Assembly (NCBI GenBank): GCA_963711675.1
Contig: CAVQFB010000010.1
Location: 167,310 to 231,309, forward strand
Source of the DNA: CAVQFB01 sp963711675
GTDB lineage: Bacteria > Acidobacteriota > Terriglobia > Terriglobales > Acidobacteriaceae
Length of the DNA stretch: 64,000 nucleotides
Direction of reading: 5' to 3'
Shown here: in pieces, positions 18,331 to 27,173 of the stretch
Layout: the number at the start of each line of letters is the position of its first letter
Position numbering within the stretch: position 1 is the first letter of the stretch
Program-made: the position numbers and the translations under genes
Notes under the pieces: generated by a model
The model's input: the letters and a program-made list of their open reading frames with translations, nothing else
Told to the model about the DNA's origin: nothing
Databases searched by the model: none

Positions 18331-19305
18331 ATGAAAACGAGGCGCATCAGTGTCTTTATATTGCTGCTCGCGTTTGCGGCATGGACCTTCGCCCAACAAC
18401 CGCCTGCCGCGCCCCCCACCGAGCCGCCTCAGGCCGCTGCACCAGCACCACAAACTCTGCCCTCGCCCACAGCCCCCGCTCCTGTTGGGCCCCCCGCCCC
18501 GCCGGCAACTCTCACCCAGGATCAGATCAAGGAACTCATCCGTCAGGCCGCCGAAAAAGACATCGAGAACGACAAGAAGCAGCGCGACTACACCTACATT
18601 CAGCGCGAAGAACAGCACCGGCTCGACGGCAAAGGTCAGGTCAAATCCACTGAGATAAAGACCTACGAGGTGCTCGAAGTCTATGGCGAGCCGGTAGAGC
18701 GCCTGATCTCCAAAGACGACAAGCCTCTTTCCGCCAAGGACTCCGCCAAGGAAGAAGAAAAGATCCAGAAGATCATCGACAAGCGCAAGAACGAGTCCGA
18801 CCCCGACCGAGAGAAGCGCCTCAAGAAAGAGGAAAAAGAACGTGAAGAGGGCCGTGAGTTCGTCCGCGAAGTGAACGAGGCCTATAACTTTCACCTGGCC
18901 GGTATCGAACAACTCAGCGGCCGCGACGCGTACGTGATCGACGCCGAACCGCGCCCCGGCTTCGAACCCCACCTCAGAGACGCCAAGTTTCTGCCCAAGT
19001 TCAAGTTTCGTATCTGGATCGACAGGGCTGAAACACAATGGGTGAAGCTCGACGCACAATGTATCGACACGGTCTCACTTGGCCTCTTCCTGGCTCGCTT
19101 CCACAAAGGCTCGCGCATCTTCGTCGAAACTACCCGGGTGAATGATGAAGTCTGGCTGCCGCAACGCGTTGCGGTAAAAGTTGACGTGCGCCTGGCACTG
19201 CTCAAGAACTTCAATATCGAAGAAGACATCACCTACCGCGATTACAAGAAGTTCCGCGCATCGACAAAGATCATCGGTGTCAGCGAGGTTCAGGACCCGA
19301 AGTAG
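18331..19305 (+). CDS. secreted protein with Pro/Ala-rich linker, unknown
   Basis: Signal peptide MKTRRISVFILLLAFAAW ends near AQQ. Then come a Pro/Ala-rich stretch (residues 22-65), a highly charged helical region rich in Lys/Glu (SAKEEEKIQKIIDKRKNE, EKRLKKEEKEREEGREF; about 125-180), and a C-terminal beta-rich part (RDAYVIDAEPRPGFEPHL, KFRIWIDRAETQWVKLDAQ) resembling the lipid-carrying LolA/LppX-type fold seen in many acidobacterial secreted proteins. The likely location is the periplasm. Function unknown. Confidence 0.7.
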   Translation: MKTRRISVFILLLAFAAWTFAQQPPAAPPTEPPQAAAPAPQTLPSPTAPAPVGPPAPPATLTQDQIKELIRQAAEKDIENDKKQRDYTYIQREEQHRLDGKGQVKSTEIKTYEVLEVYGEPVERLISKDDKPLSAKDSAKEEEKIQKIIDKRKNESDPDREKRLKKEEKEREEGREFVREVNEAYNFHLAGIEQLSGRDAYVIDAEPRPGFEPHLRDAKFLPKFKFRIWIDRAETQWVKLDAQCIDTVSLGLFLARFHKGSRIFVETTRVNDEVWLPQRVAVKVDVRLALLKNFNIEEDITYRDYKKFRASTKIIGVSEVQDPK

Positions 19306-19308
19306 CCG

Positions 19309-19749
19309 CTATCGGGAATTGTGCTGACTAACGGTTTTCTGGGAAGCGGACTTGGTCCGAGCGTGGGAGTCAGCAACGAAGATGAACCCCTCCGGGATAA
19401 ACCAGTCCCCAACCTGCCAATTGCGCATGTGAAGTTCCGGTTCATCGAGTGTGTGGGCGAACGACTGCCATAACCTCTGCACCGAAGGCTGATCGCTCTG
19501 GATCGCTGATATCCGATCTATCGCAGAAAGGGTGTCCGGATTCAATGCTCTCTTGAGCCGCGTTGAGAGATAGCTAATCGCGGCCCGCGCCCCTTCTGAG
19601 TCTATCCACGGCGCACTCACAACGAAGCTCCAGCGGTCCGGTAGCTCCGGGGAAGACTGAACAAGCATCGCCAAATACATATTGCCCTTGTCCTTGGCGA
19701 CCTGCCTGAGCATTTCTTTGATTTTGCTTCGGGCTCCCGGCCCTACCAT
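19309..19749 (-). CDS. unknown protein coupled to a HEPN protein
   Basis: About 146 residues. I start at the ATG that overlaps the upstream HEPN gene stop by eight bases; a GTG at 19764 is an alternative. The protein has an N-terminal helix (SKIKEMLRQVAKDKGN), a beta core (MYLAMLVQSSPELPDRWSF, VVSAPWIDSEGARAAI) and a C-terminal strand-rich part. The YLAMLVQSS and W-x-FVVSAPWID segments recall proteins I associate with HEPN partners. It lacks the GS-x10-D-x-D motif of nucleotidyltransferases, so it is not a standard MNT antitoxin. Confidence 0.6.
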   Translation of the reverse strand: MVGPGARSKIKEMLRQVAKDKGNMYLAMLVQSSPELPDRWSFVVSAPWIDSEGARAAISYLSTRLKRALNPDTLSAIDRISAIQSDQPSVQRLWQSFAHTLDEPELHMRNWQVGDWFIPEGFIFVADSHARTKSASQKTVSQHNSR

Positions 19750-20165
19750 CGCTTTGAAATCCACGTCAAGACTCCATTCGGCTTGTCTTTGATGCTGGTA
19801 AGAACATCGCCGGCCTTCGTTGCATTGCTCGTTCCAACAGGTAGGTATCGATACCCAGGATTCCATTGCGTCGCGAGCGACCAGTTGTTGAAGAGCGCGT
19901 TATTTGCTGTCACCGTGATTTCTGACGTCAAGCCTGCTAAGACCTTCAAGACATCGAAGTCATGTGTCCGGAAAATCTTCCCGAGGTCACCACTTTCAGG
20001 GTATTCGTTCATTTTAAGAACCCTACAGATTCTGGCCTTGAGTGCAAACTCAACGACATATCCGCACAGATATACACACCCGTCGTAAAGTTGTTCGCGG
20101 TAAAGGTGTTCGGCTTCCCTCAGGCGCAACCGAGCTAATTCTTTCAATTCCTGGCGAGTCGCCAC
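19743..20165 (-). CDS. HEPN-domain protein
   Basis: 140 residues, helical. REAEHLYREQLYDGCVYLC followed by GYVVEFALKARICRVL is the typical HEPN core (helix pair, Gly-Tyr-x-Val-Glu-x-Ala-Leu-Lys), with a short variable loop and a second helical pair. HEPN proteins are often RNases or toxins whose partner is an antitoxin. The classic R-x4-H RNase motif is not clearly seen; an RTHD sits in the loop. GTG start with AAGG seven bases upstream. It overlaps the partner gene downstream and is divergent from uvrB, 64 bases away. Confidence 0.8.
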   Translation of the reverse strand: MATRQELKELARLRLREAEHLYREQLYDGCVYLCGYVVEFALKARICRVLKMNEYPESGDLGKIFRTHDFDVLKVLAGLTSEITVTANNALFNNWSLATQWNPGYRYLPVGTSNATKAGDVLTSIKDKPNGVLTWISKRW

Positions 20166-20229
20166 TAGTGAGCCTTTCAAAAGACGAGGCCCGGAACCGT
20201 CGTACAATGAGGATGGTAACGTACTCGAG

Positions 20230-22221
20230 ATGGATTTCAAACTCGTCAGTGACTACAAGCCCCAGGGCGACCAGGGCACCGCCATTCAGGCCCTCCTGCG
20301 CGGCATCCGCGACCGTGAGCAGCATCAGGTCCTGCTCGGGGTCACCGGCTCGGGTAAGACGTACACCGTGGCGAAAGTGATCGAGGCGATCAATCGCCCG
20401 TCCATCGTCATGGCGCACAACAAGACACTCGCTGCCCAGCTCTACCACGAATTCAAGAGTTTTTTCCCGCATAATGCGGTCGAATATTTCGTCTCGTACT
20501 ACGACTATTACCAGCCCGAGGCGTACGTTCCGGCCGCCGACCTTTACATTGAAAAAGAAGCCACCATCAACGACGAGCTCGACAAGCTGCGCCTCTCCGC
20601 CACCAAGTCTCTGTTCGAGCGCCGCGACGTTCTCATCGTCGCCTCCGTCAGCTGCATCTATGGCCTGGGGTCGCCGGAAGCCTATTACGGCATGCTGCTG
20701 TTCCTCGAAAAAGGCCAGAAGATTAAGCGTGAGGACATCACCCGCAAACTTGTCGAAATCCTCTACGAGCGCACCGACGGCGATTTCCGTCGCGGCACCT
20801 TCCGCGTGCGCGGCGATGTGATCGAGATCTTCCCCACCTACGACGATATGGCTTACCGCGTCGAGCTTTTCGGCGACGAGGTCGAATCGCTCTCCCAGAT
20901 CGACCCGCTCTTCGGCACGGTCAAACAGAAGTACGTACGCCTGCCGATTTATCCCAAGACGCACTACGTCATGAAGCCGGAGACCAGGAACGCCGCCGTC
21001 CAATCAATCCGAGAGGAACTGGCGTGGTGGGAAGTCGAACTTGAAAAACAGGGACGTCTCGTTGAGTCGCAACGCGTGCACCAGCGCACCATGTTCGATC
21101 TCGAAATGATCAAGTCCATGGGCTACTGCCACGGCATCGAGAATTATTCCCGCCACTTCACCGGACGTCTTCCCGGCGAGCCGCCGCCCACTCTCCTCGA
21201 CTATTTCCCGCGCGACTACCTGATGTTCATCGACGAATCACACCAGACCGTCCCGCAGTTGCACGGCATGTATCCCGGTGACCGCTCGCGCAAGCAGACG
21301 CTGGTCGAGTACGGTTTCCGTCTGCCCTCGGCTCTCGATAACCGTCCGCTTACCTTTGAGGAATTCGAGCACCGCATGGGACAGCTGGTATACGTCTCGG
21401 CGACGCCCGGTCCTTACGAGTTGACCAAATCTGCCGGCGTTGTGGTGGAGCAGATCATTCGTCCTACCGGCCTGATCGATCCGCCCGTGGAAATCCGCCC
21501 GGTCAAAGGCCAGATCGACGATCTGCTTCATGAGATCCGCGATCGCGTGGCGAGAAAAGAACGCGTGCTCGTGACCACGCTCACCAAGCGCATGGCCGAG
21601 GATCTCGCCGAGTACTACGCCGAAGTCGGCGTGAAATGCCGCTACATGCACTCGGAGATCGAGACGCTCGAGCGCGTAAAGATCCTGCGCGACCTGCGCA
21701 AGGGCGAGTTCGATGTGCTGATCGGCATCAACCTTCTGCGCGAAGGTCTCGACCTGCCCGAGGTTTCCCTCGTTGCCATTCTCGACGCCGATAAAGAGGG
21801 CTTCCTGCGCTCCAGCGGTTCGCTCATTCAGACCGTCGGCCGCTGCGCCCGCAATCTCAATGGGCGTGCCATCCTTTACGCGGACCGCATGACCGACTCC
21901 ATGAAGAGAGCCATGGACGAGACCAACCGCCGCCGCGCTATCCAGCGGGCCTACAACGAGGCCAACGGGATTACGCCGGAATCCATTGTGCGGCCGCTCG
22001 AAATGTCGCTCGCGAGCATCGTCGCGGCAGACTACACCGACCTCACGTCTACCGAAGCCGACGGTATCCCGGACTTCAAATCGCAGGAGGATCTCGACGC
22101 CTTCATCGCGAAGCTCGAATCCGATATGCGCGAGGCCGCGAAGCGATTTGAATTCGAGAAGGCTGCGAAGCTACGCGACACCATCAAGGATTTGAGAACG
22201 AAGGAATTTCTGTTTGCTTGA
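20230..22221 (+). CDS. uvrB: excinuclease ABC subunit B
   Basis: Nucleotide excision repair helicase-like protein that receives damaged DNA from UvrA and recruits UvrC. Visible features: Walker A GVTGSGKTYT, the beta-hairpin YYDYYQPEAYVP, the DEAD-like FIDESHQTVPQ, helicase motifs LREGLDLPEVSLVAILDAD and QTVGRCARN, and the C-terminal UVR motif FEFEKAAKLRD that binds UvrC. 663 residues is the family length. It follows the HEPN pair divergently and converges with a CheR-like gene. Confidence 0.98.
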   Translation: MDFKLVSDYKPQGDQGTAIQALLRGIRDREQHQVLLGVTGSGKTYTVAKVIEAINRPSIVMAHNKTLAAQLYHEFKSFFPHNAVEYFVSYYDYYQPEAYVPAADLYIEKEATINDELDKLRLSATKSLFERRDVLIVASVSCIYGLGSPEAYYGMLLFLEKGQKIKREDITRKLVEILYERTDGDFRRGTFRVRGDVIEIFPTYDDMAYRVELFGDEVESLSQIDPLFGTVKQKYVRLPIYPKTHYVMKPETRNAAVQSIREELAWWEVELEKQGRLVESQRVHQRTMFDLEMIKSMGYCHGIENYSRHFTGRLPGEPPPTLLDYFPRDYLMFIDESHQTVPQLHGMYPGDRSRKQTLVEYGFRLPSALDNRPLTFEEFEHRMGQLVYVSATPGPYELTKSAGVVVEQIIRPTGLIDPPVEIRPVKGQIDDLLHEIRDRVARKERVLVTTLTKRMAEDLAEYYAEVGVKCRYMHSEIETLERVKILRDLRKGEFDVLIGINLLREGLDLPEVSLVAILDADKEGFLRSSGSLIQTVGRCARNLNGRAILYADRMTDSMKRAMDETNRRRAIQRAYNEANGITPESIVRPLEMSLASIVAADYTDLTSTEADGIPDFKSQEDLDAFIAKLESDMREAAKRFEFEKAAKLRDTIKDLRTKEFLFA

Positions 22222-22282
22222 TCGCAAATGTTGGTCGCGTGTCGAAGTCCGTCCGAAAATTTCCGGATTTCATACCTCGAAG

Positions 22283-22319
22283 TGTTCCGTGCCTCTGTGA
22301 CTCCGTGGTGAGAAGGGTT
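22283..22319. repeat. dispersed intergenic repeat copy between convergent genes
   Basis: Contains GCCTCTGTGACTCCGTGG (22291-22308), almost repeated at 51075-51092 (16 of 18 identical) and related to phrases at 3415-3486. It fills the gap between convergent uvrB and the CheR-like gene. No terminator hairpin is evident. Confidence 0.5.
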
Positions 22320-23207
22320 TTATTTTCCAGCCCCGGCGGCCGCCACCATGGGTTTTCGAAACACTCCACACATCTCCGGCTCCGACGCAAAAGTTGCATT
22401 TGCGTTGGGTAGCTTCTCTCCCTGTCCCAGAAGCAGGTAGCCTCCGGGTTCCAGGTAGAGATGCAGCCGGTCGACCAGCGCCGTCCGCTGTGCCGATGAG
22501 AAGTGCGGCAGAACATCCATGCAGAAGATGCAGTCGAATCGCCCGATATACGCGGGTCGTGCCAGGTTCATCTGGCTGAAGGTCACAAGATTGCGTAAGC
22601 GCGGCTTAACCCGGAAGTGTGGTCCTAGCTTTTCAAAATAGTTTTCAACCAGCGGTTGCGGCAGACGTGAGACCTCCTGTTGCGTATAGAGTCCGCGCTC
22701 AGCCGTGTGCAGGACCTGCCGGCGAATGTCGCTGCCCACGATCTGAATCTTCCATCTATCCCCTCCACCGTTGACCCGCTCACACACGGTCATTGCGAGG
22801 GAATAGACCTCCTCGCCCGTGGAGCATCCAACACTCCATATCCGAAGGCTGCATGGGTTTCCGGACTTTCGGGCATGCAGCTCAGGAAGTATTCTCTTCT
22901 CGAAAGCTTCAAAGGCAGCAGGATGGCGGAAGAAGCCCGTCGCGCCCTCGAGCAGCGTCTCCAGCACGGACTCGCATTCCGTTTCAGACGTTCGTAACAA
23001 CCTCAGCAACTCCTCGGCCGAGTCCAGTTGGCGCCGCTCCAGATAGTCACCAATTGCGCTTCCAAGCTTGTCGTTGGGCCAGTCCAACAACGCCCCCGCA
23101 TAACGCTCCAGAACCAGGCGCAGTTCGGAGAGTTCGTGTTCCAGAACCGCGCGCACCAGTAACCGGTGGCTATTACTTGGACTCGGGACCCTGATGTCTG
23201 TGCTCAT
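22320..23207 (-). CDS. cheR: CheR-type protein methyltransferase
   Basis: 295 residues. A helical CheR N-terminal domain, then the SAM-binding domain with IWSVGCSTGEEVYSLAM (motif I), IVGSDIRRQVLHTAERG (acidic loop) and FDCIFCMDVLPHFS. The family methylates glutamates on chemoreceptors. A second, more canonical CheR lies in the chemotaxis operon at 34.7 kb, so this copy likely serves another receptor or an alternative signalling pathway. It ends the minus-strand run that starts with a PilZ-like gene, 141 bases after the H-box protein. Confidence 0.9.
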   Translation of the reverse strand: MSTDIRVPSPSNSHRLLVRAVLEHELSELRLVLERYAGALLDWPNDKLGSAIGDYLERRQLDSAEELLRLLRTSETECESVLETLLEGATGFFRHPAAFEAFEKRILPELHARKSGNPCSLRIWSVGCSTGEEVYSLAMTVCERVNGGGDRWKIQIVGSDIRRQVLHTAERGLYTQQEVSRLPQPLVENYFEKLGPHFRVKPRLRNLVTFSQMNLARPAYIGRFDCIFCMDVLPHFSSAQRTALVDRLHLYLEPGGYLLLGQGEKLPNANATFASEPEMCGVFRKPMVAAAGAGK

Positions 23208-23348
23208 TGCTCATTTCCCCAAACCCGTTCTCCGGCGAGGGCGAAGATCGCTCTTCAACGCGACGCGAACGCACTTGTTCTGCAAGGCGGAAGCGCGTTT
23301 TTCCATCTTTATCGGGCACTCGGGGGAGGACTAGCAGTTACTAAAGAT

Positions 23349-24059
23349 TCATAAGCCGGCGGCAGCAGTGCGAACCTTGACGATCTGTTCCCTTGCAGCC
23401 TGCTGCTCCACAAAGCTGAGCTCCTTCTCGAGCGAGGAGAAGCGCTGCAGTACTTCGTGTAAGCGCAATCCCATATTGCGAATCGTGTCGATCTGCGACC
23501 GGGCCCTGGCCGACAAGGTTCCCGGCTCGCTCAGCAGCAGCTCGGAATTGCCCAACACCGACGTCAGCGCGTTGTTGCAGGTGTGCCGCATCTCCAGCAT
23601 GTAGCGGCCAAGCGTAGCTTGCGCTTCCAGGGCGGCTTTTTCTTCTTCGATTTTCTGCGCCCGCGCCACCGCCTGGCTGCGCCGAATGGATTCCGCCGTT
23701 AACACAACCAGCCCGTCCAGCCAGCCTTCATGGTCGCGCAGAATGAGGAATCCAGGGTACTCATCGCGCACAGACTGGGCTGCCTGCGCCGAACTCGAAA
23801 CGAAGATCACTGGTTTGTCCGCCGGCTCAAGTACCTCGAATACACGCGCCAGGGCATTCGGACGCACCGCCCCCACAATTGCCAGATCAAAGGAATCGGC
23901 GTCGAAGCCGCGGCACAGGTCTCCGCTCATCACCGTAAATGCAGGCAGGACACGTTCCGTTTGCCAGCGGCCGGCAATCGCGCGAGAGAAGTCCCCATCG
24001 TCGGACACGATTAATACACTGGATGGCTCCACTTCACTTCTCCCCTTAAAGCTCCTCAA
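23349..24059 (-). CDS. receiver-like plus H-box phosphotransfer protein without ATPase domain
   Basis: 236 residues. The N-terminal 120 look like a receiver fold (VLIVSDDGDFSRAIAG, SFDLAIVGAV, PVIFVSSS), but the phospho-acceptor Asp and conserved Lys positions are altered. A coiled coil (AVARAQKIEEEKAALEAQA) leads into an H-box MLEMRHTCNNALTSVLGN of the histidine-kinase dimerisation type. The HATPase domain is absent: the protein ends about 60 residues later. It could act as a phosphotransfer hub for kinases encoded nearby. Starts three bases after the stop of the unknown 345-residue gene. Confidence 0.65.
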   Translation of the reverse strand: MRSFKGRSEVEPSSVLIVSDDGDFSRAIAGRWQTERVLPAFTVMSGDLCRGFDADSFDLAIVGAVRPNALARVFEVLEPADKPVIFVSSSAQAAQSVRDEYPGFLILRDHEGWLDGLVVLTAESIRRSQAVARAQKIEEEKAALEAQATLGRYMLEMRHTCNNALTSVLGNSELLLSEPGTLSARARSQIDTIRNMGLRLHEVLQRFSSLEKELSFVEQQAAREQIVKVRTAAAGL

Positions 24060-24062
24060 GCC

Positions 24063-25100
24063 CTATTCGTCTTTCGTGTTGCCGAACGAGCCTTTCGACA
24101 CGTCAAATTCCGGCACGATCGAGGGACTCACGGCAAACTCTTTGCCCGCCGCAGTACCTCCGCCTGCTGATGCTGTCGCCGCCATCGCCTTCTTGGCCGC
24201 TGGCTTCGCGTCCGACGTGCCCTCCGACGCGGCTAGAGCGTCATCCACTGCAGCTCGGAAGTCCACCAGCATCTTCAGCGGCTGGCCGGAGGAGTATTCC
24301 GCATGAAACATGACTCGCCACGATTGGCAGATCATGCGCAGCCGTGAAATCGGTTCTTCCGCAGAGAACTGCGCTCGGCGGCAGTCCAGGGTTGTCACGC
24401 CGCGATGCTCCAGATCCCGCAGACCGTCCAGAATTGCGTTCAGATCTTGATGCATCAGGTGGAAGAAGACGCGGCGCATGAGGAAGCTGAAGCGCGTAAA
24501 CGCAACCATCGCCACGGGAAGAAAATAGTTGTCTGCGGATTGAACCTTCAGTTTTCGGCCATGCTCCAGGATCCCGCTGTGCAGCATTTCGCTGAGACTG
24601 CGGCAATTCCTTGCTGATTTGATGATCTGCTCCAGAGGCTGCAACCACTCTGGGATCGTCAGATCCACTTGTCCAAGCGCAGGCTCGAGCACTTGCGCGA
24701 CATATTCCATGTCGACGTCACTCTCCTCGACTCCTGAGGGCACGGTGTGCGAGAAATACTGCACCAGCAGGAAGTCGACCTTGTCCCGGTCCGCCGCCGA
24801 CCTTGCATTTTTCTGCAAGTGATGTGCAAGCAGCACCAGCAGCGACTCTTCGCTCGCCAGAGGCGTGGTCTGCAGGAATTGGCGTAACTGGTGGACCTGA
24901 ATGCGCTCGTCGACCACGCGATACCACTCTTTGGCTTGCTCCACGGATTCCTTAGGCGGAGCTTCCGTGCCCGCTTCCAGGTCCGCGCAGGACGGTACTT
25001 CGATCACGAATTCGCGCGTCAGCGCAACGTACAGTGGATACAGAAAGCGTGCCTCACGCCATACGGAGGCCAATTCGGCAAGTTCTGGGACAGCAGTCAT
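24063..25100 (-). CDS. unknown 345-residue protein in signalling cluster
   Basis: Not recognised. Mostly helical, no signal peptide. Residues 1-280 are a single helical region (ELASVWREARFLYPLYVAL, VHQLRQFLQTTPLASEESL, LRMICQSWRVMFHAEYSSG); the last 65 are an Ala/Gly-rich linker and tail (KPAAKKAMAATASAGGG, VPEFDVSKGSFGN). Its start overlaps the stop of the upstream PilZ-like gene by four bases, and the H-box gene begins three bases after its stop, so all three are surely co-translated. It may be a scaffold or effector of the same pathway. Confidence 0.6.
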   Translation of the reverse strand: MTAVPELAELASVWREARFLYPLYVALTREFVIEVPSCADLEAGTEAPPKESVEQAKEWYRVVDERIQVHQLRQFLQTTPLASEESLLVLLAHHLQKNARSAADRDKVDFLLVQYFSHTVPSGVEESDVDMEYVAQVLEPALGQVDLTIPEWLQPLEQIIKSARNCRSLSEMLHSGILEHGRKLKVQSADNYFLPVAMVAFTRFSFLMRRVFFHLMHQDLNAILDGLRDLEHRGVTTLDCRRAQFSAEEPISRLRMICQSWRVMFHAEYSSGQPLKMLVDFRAAVDDALAASEGTSDAKPAAKKAMAATASAGGGTAAGKEFAVSPSIVPEFDVSKGSFGNTKDE

Positions 25101-25447
25101 GGCTTCACGATCCAGTTCGCGACTTCCTGGGTAAACCTCGCCGCCACTACCGTGTTGCCGTTGTGATACTGCACGGCGACGACAGAGGCTTCGGTGTCCA
25201 GAGAGCCGTCGGAGTTTTGCAACCGTAACCTATCGGCAAATTCCAGTGGAATCCTCGCAGCAAAGAGTACTTCTCGCGGTGTGCCATACTCGATCACCGT
25301 ACTCTCCGTCAAAACCTCGCTCCCCCCTGATACCTTCGTTAACTTGATCGGAATCCGGACGGGAGTAGCTTCTGGAAAGAACTTCGCGAGTCGCCCTACG
25401 ATGCTTGCCTGCAAAGAACGCGCTGGAGCTGTTGCCTCTTTCGACAA
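25097..25447 (-). CDS. PilZ-like domain protein
   Basis: 116 residues, beta-rich. IEYGTPREVLFAARIPLEF and ADRLRLQNSDGSLDTEASVVAVQY match the pattern of acidobacterial PilZ-like proteins, although the RxxxR and D/NxSxxG c-di-GMP motifs are not clear, so c-di-GMP binding is uncertain. TTG start (25447) with CGAGG eight bases upstream. First gene of the minus-strand cluster PilZ-like, unknown, H-box, CheR. Confidence 0.55.
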   Translation of the reverse strand: MSKEATAPARSLQASIVGRLAKFFPEATPVRIPIKLTKVSGGSEVLTESTVIEYGTPREVLFAARIPLEFADRLRLQNSDGSLDTEASVVAVQYHNGNTVVAARFTQEVANWIVKP

Positions 25448-25760
25448 AGCTAAACCTCGAACGATAAGGAAGCGGCGGGCCCCTCTCCTCCCGGTTAGAA
25501 AGAGTCTTGGTTAGGAGCCCATGAACCGCGCCACACGCGTTATTGCACGATCGCAGCCAAACTCCAGGCTCATGTCGGGATTTCTAAGTTATTGAGTTTA
25601 CAAGTTGTGTACCTATATGGACCGGGAACGGTGGGACTAGAACGGGAATGCCGTCTCAGAATGAAACTCGTGTCTCAACCTGTCTAAGCTGAAACACCGA
25701 TAGCACATAAGTTGCGAAAGATTCGTCACCTCAATCGAGCGACCTCTCGCTACCGAATCA
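25448..25760. other. intergenic stretch, no gene
   Basis: 313 bases between the stop of the NtrC-type gene and the start of the PilZ-like gene, both on the minus strand. A small hairpin (AGCGA-CCTC-TCGCT at about 25737) follows the NtrC stop but has no T-run. The promoter of the PilZ-like cluster should be here, though I could not pick out a reliable one; no sigma-54 GG/GC box was seen. Confidence 0.45.
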
Positions 25761-27173
25761 TTACTGCAGCGATTGGCTACTTCCTGCCGCCGCCGCTTGC
25801 GCGCCGATCTGGTACCGCTTCAGCTTTCTGTATAACGTTGCGCGGCTGATTCCCAGCATTTTGCCGGCAAGGGCTTTGTCGCCCTTCACCCGCTCGAACA
25901 CCTGCTTTATGGTCGCTCGCTCGATGTCTTCCAGGTCGGTGGAATTGATCTCCCCAATCGCGGACTCTTGCGCTGACTCCATCCCCGTTGCTGCGGAAGC
26001 GATCGCAGGCGGAAGATCGTCGGCATCGATCATTTGACCGTCGCCCAGCGCTACCGCTCGTTCAATGCAGTTCTCGAGCTCGCGAACGTTGCCCGGCCAG
26101 TCATATTGCAGCAGTGACTTCATCGCGCTGTTCGTCACCTGCATGGCACGCCCGGGCGCGTAACGATCAAGGAACCAGTGGACTAGCATCGGTATGTCCG
26201 AGCGCCGCTCTCGCAACGTGGGCACATCTACAGTCACCACGTTCAGGCGAAAATAAAGGTCCTTGCGGAATGTGCCGGCGCGATATTCCGCTTCCAAGTC
26301 TCGATTTGTGGCGGCTATCACCCGCACATCCACCTTGACCTTCTGGTTGCTGCCGACCGGACGCACTTCTTTCTCCTGTAACACTCGCAGCAGCTTGGCT
26401 TGCAACTCCGGCGGCAGTTCGCCGATCTCGTCCAGGAAAACCGTACCACCGTCGGCGTGCTGAAAGAGTCCCGGCTTTGACTTCAGGGCTCCGGTAAACG
26501 CGCCTTTCTCGTATCCAAACAGTTCGCTCTCGATCAGCGTGGGTACCAGCGAGCCGCAGTCGACTGCAACAAATGGCCGATTCGCGAAGGTCCCCCGAAA
26601 GTGAATCGCCCGCGCCACCAGCTCCTTGCCTGTCCCGCTTTCCCCCGTGATCAGTACTGGGGTTCGCGTGTCTTTCAACCGCGAAATCATCCTCAATACA
26701 TCCTGTATCTTCGCCGACGATCCCACGATACCGTGCAGCTGCGTTTCAGTGTCGGTGCGGTCTTTGAGGAACTGGTTCTCCTCCACCAACCTGACCTTCT
26801 CCGCCATGCGCCGCAGGAACAATCGCAGCTCTTCCAGCGGCGAGAATGGCTTGCCGATGTAGTCGTACGCTCCCAGCTTCATGGCCTGCACTGCGGTTTC
26901 GATGGAGCCGTGCCCCGTCATCACCGCGACCTCGGTGCGCGGCAACATCTTTTTGACCTTCTCCAGAAACTCCAGACCCGACATCTTCGGCATCACCATG
27001 TCGGTGAGGACCATGTGCGCCGGCTGCTCCTCCAGAACCGCCAGCGCAGACTCGCCGCTGTCGGCCTCAAGACAGGCAAATCCAAGGGATTCACCCACCG
27101 TCACGCAGAGCCTCCGGATGCTCTGCTCATCGTCGACCACAAGTAGGCGGATACGTAAGTCTTCGCTGCTCAC
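25761..27173 (-). CDS. NtrC-family sigma-54-dependent response regulator
   Basis: 470 residues: N-terminal receiver (LLVVDDEQSIRRLC, phospho-Asp in LTDMVMPKMSG, Lys in GKPFSPLEE), central AAA+ domain with ITGESGTGKELVARAIH (Walker A), the sigma-54 contact loop GAFTGA, GGTVFLDEIGELP (Walker B), and a C-terminal Fis-type HTH (LAGKMLGISRATLYRKLKR). It activates sigma-54 promoters upon phosphorylation. It begins at GTG overlapping the stop of the lone-receiver gene by four bases, so it is translated with the kinase and receiver. Confidence 0.95.
   Translation of the reverse strand: MSSEDLRIRLLVVDDEQSIRRLCVTVGESLGFACLEADSGESALAVLEEQPAHMVLTDMVMPKMSGLEFLEKVKKMLPRTEVAVMTGHGSIETAVQAMKLGAYDYIGKPFSPLEELRLFLRRMAEKVRLVEENQFLKDRTDTETQLHGIVGSSAKIQDVLRMISRLKDTRTPVLITGESGTGKELVARAIHFRGTFANRPFVAVDCGSLVPTLIESELFGYEKGAFTGALKSKPGLFQHADGGTVFLDEIGELPPELQAKLLRVLQEKEVRPVGSNQKVKVDVRVIAATNRDLEAEYRAGTFRKDLYFRLNVVTVDVPTLRERRSDIPMLVHWFLDRYAPGRAMQVTNSAMKSLLQYDWPGNVRELENCIERAVALGDGQMIDADDLPPAIASAATGMESAQESAIGEINSTDLEDIERATIKQVFERVKGDKALAGKMLGISRATLYRKLKRYQIGAQAAAAGSSQSLQ

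Noticed and set aside
20050..21003. long minus-strand frame across uvrB start
   Set aside because: Mirror of the GC-rich uvrB codons; uvrB has all family motifs on the plus strand.
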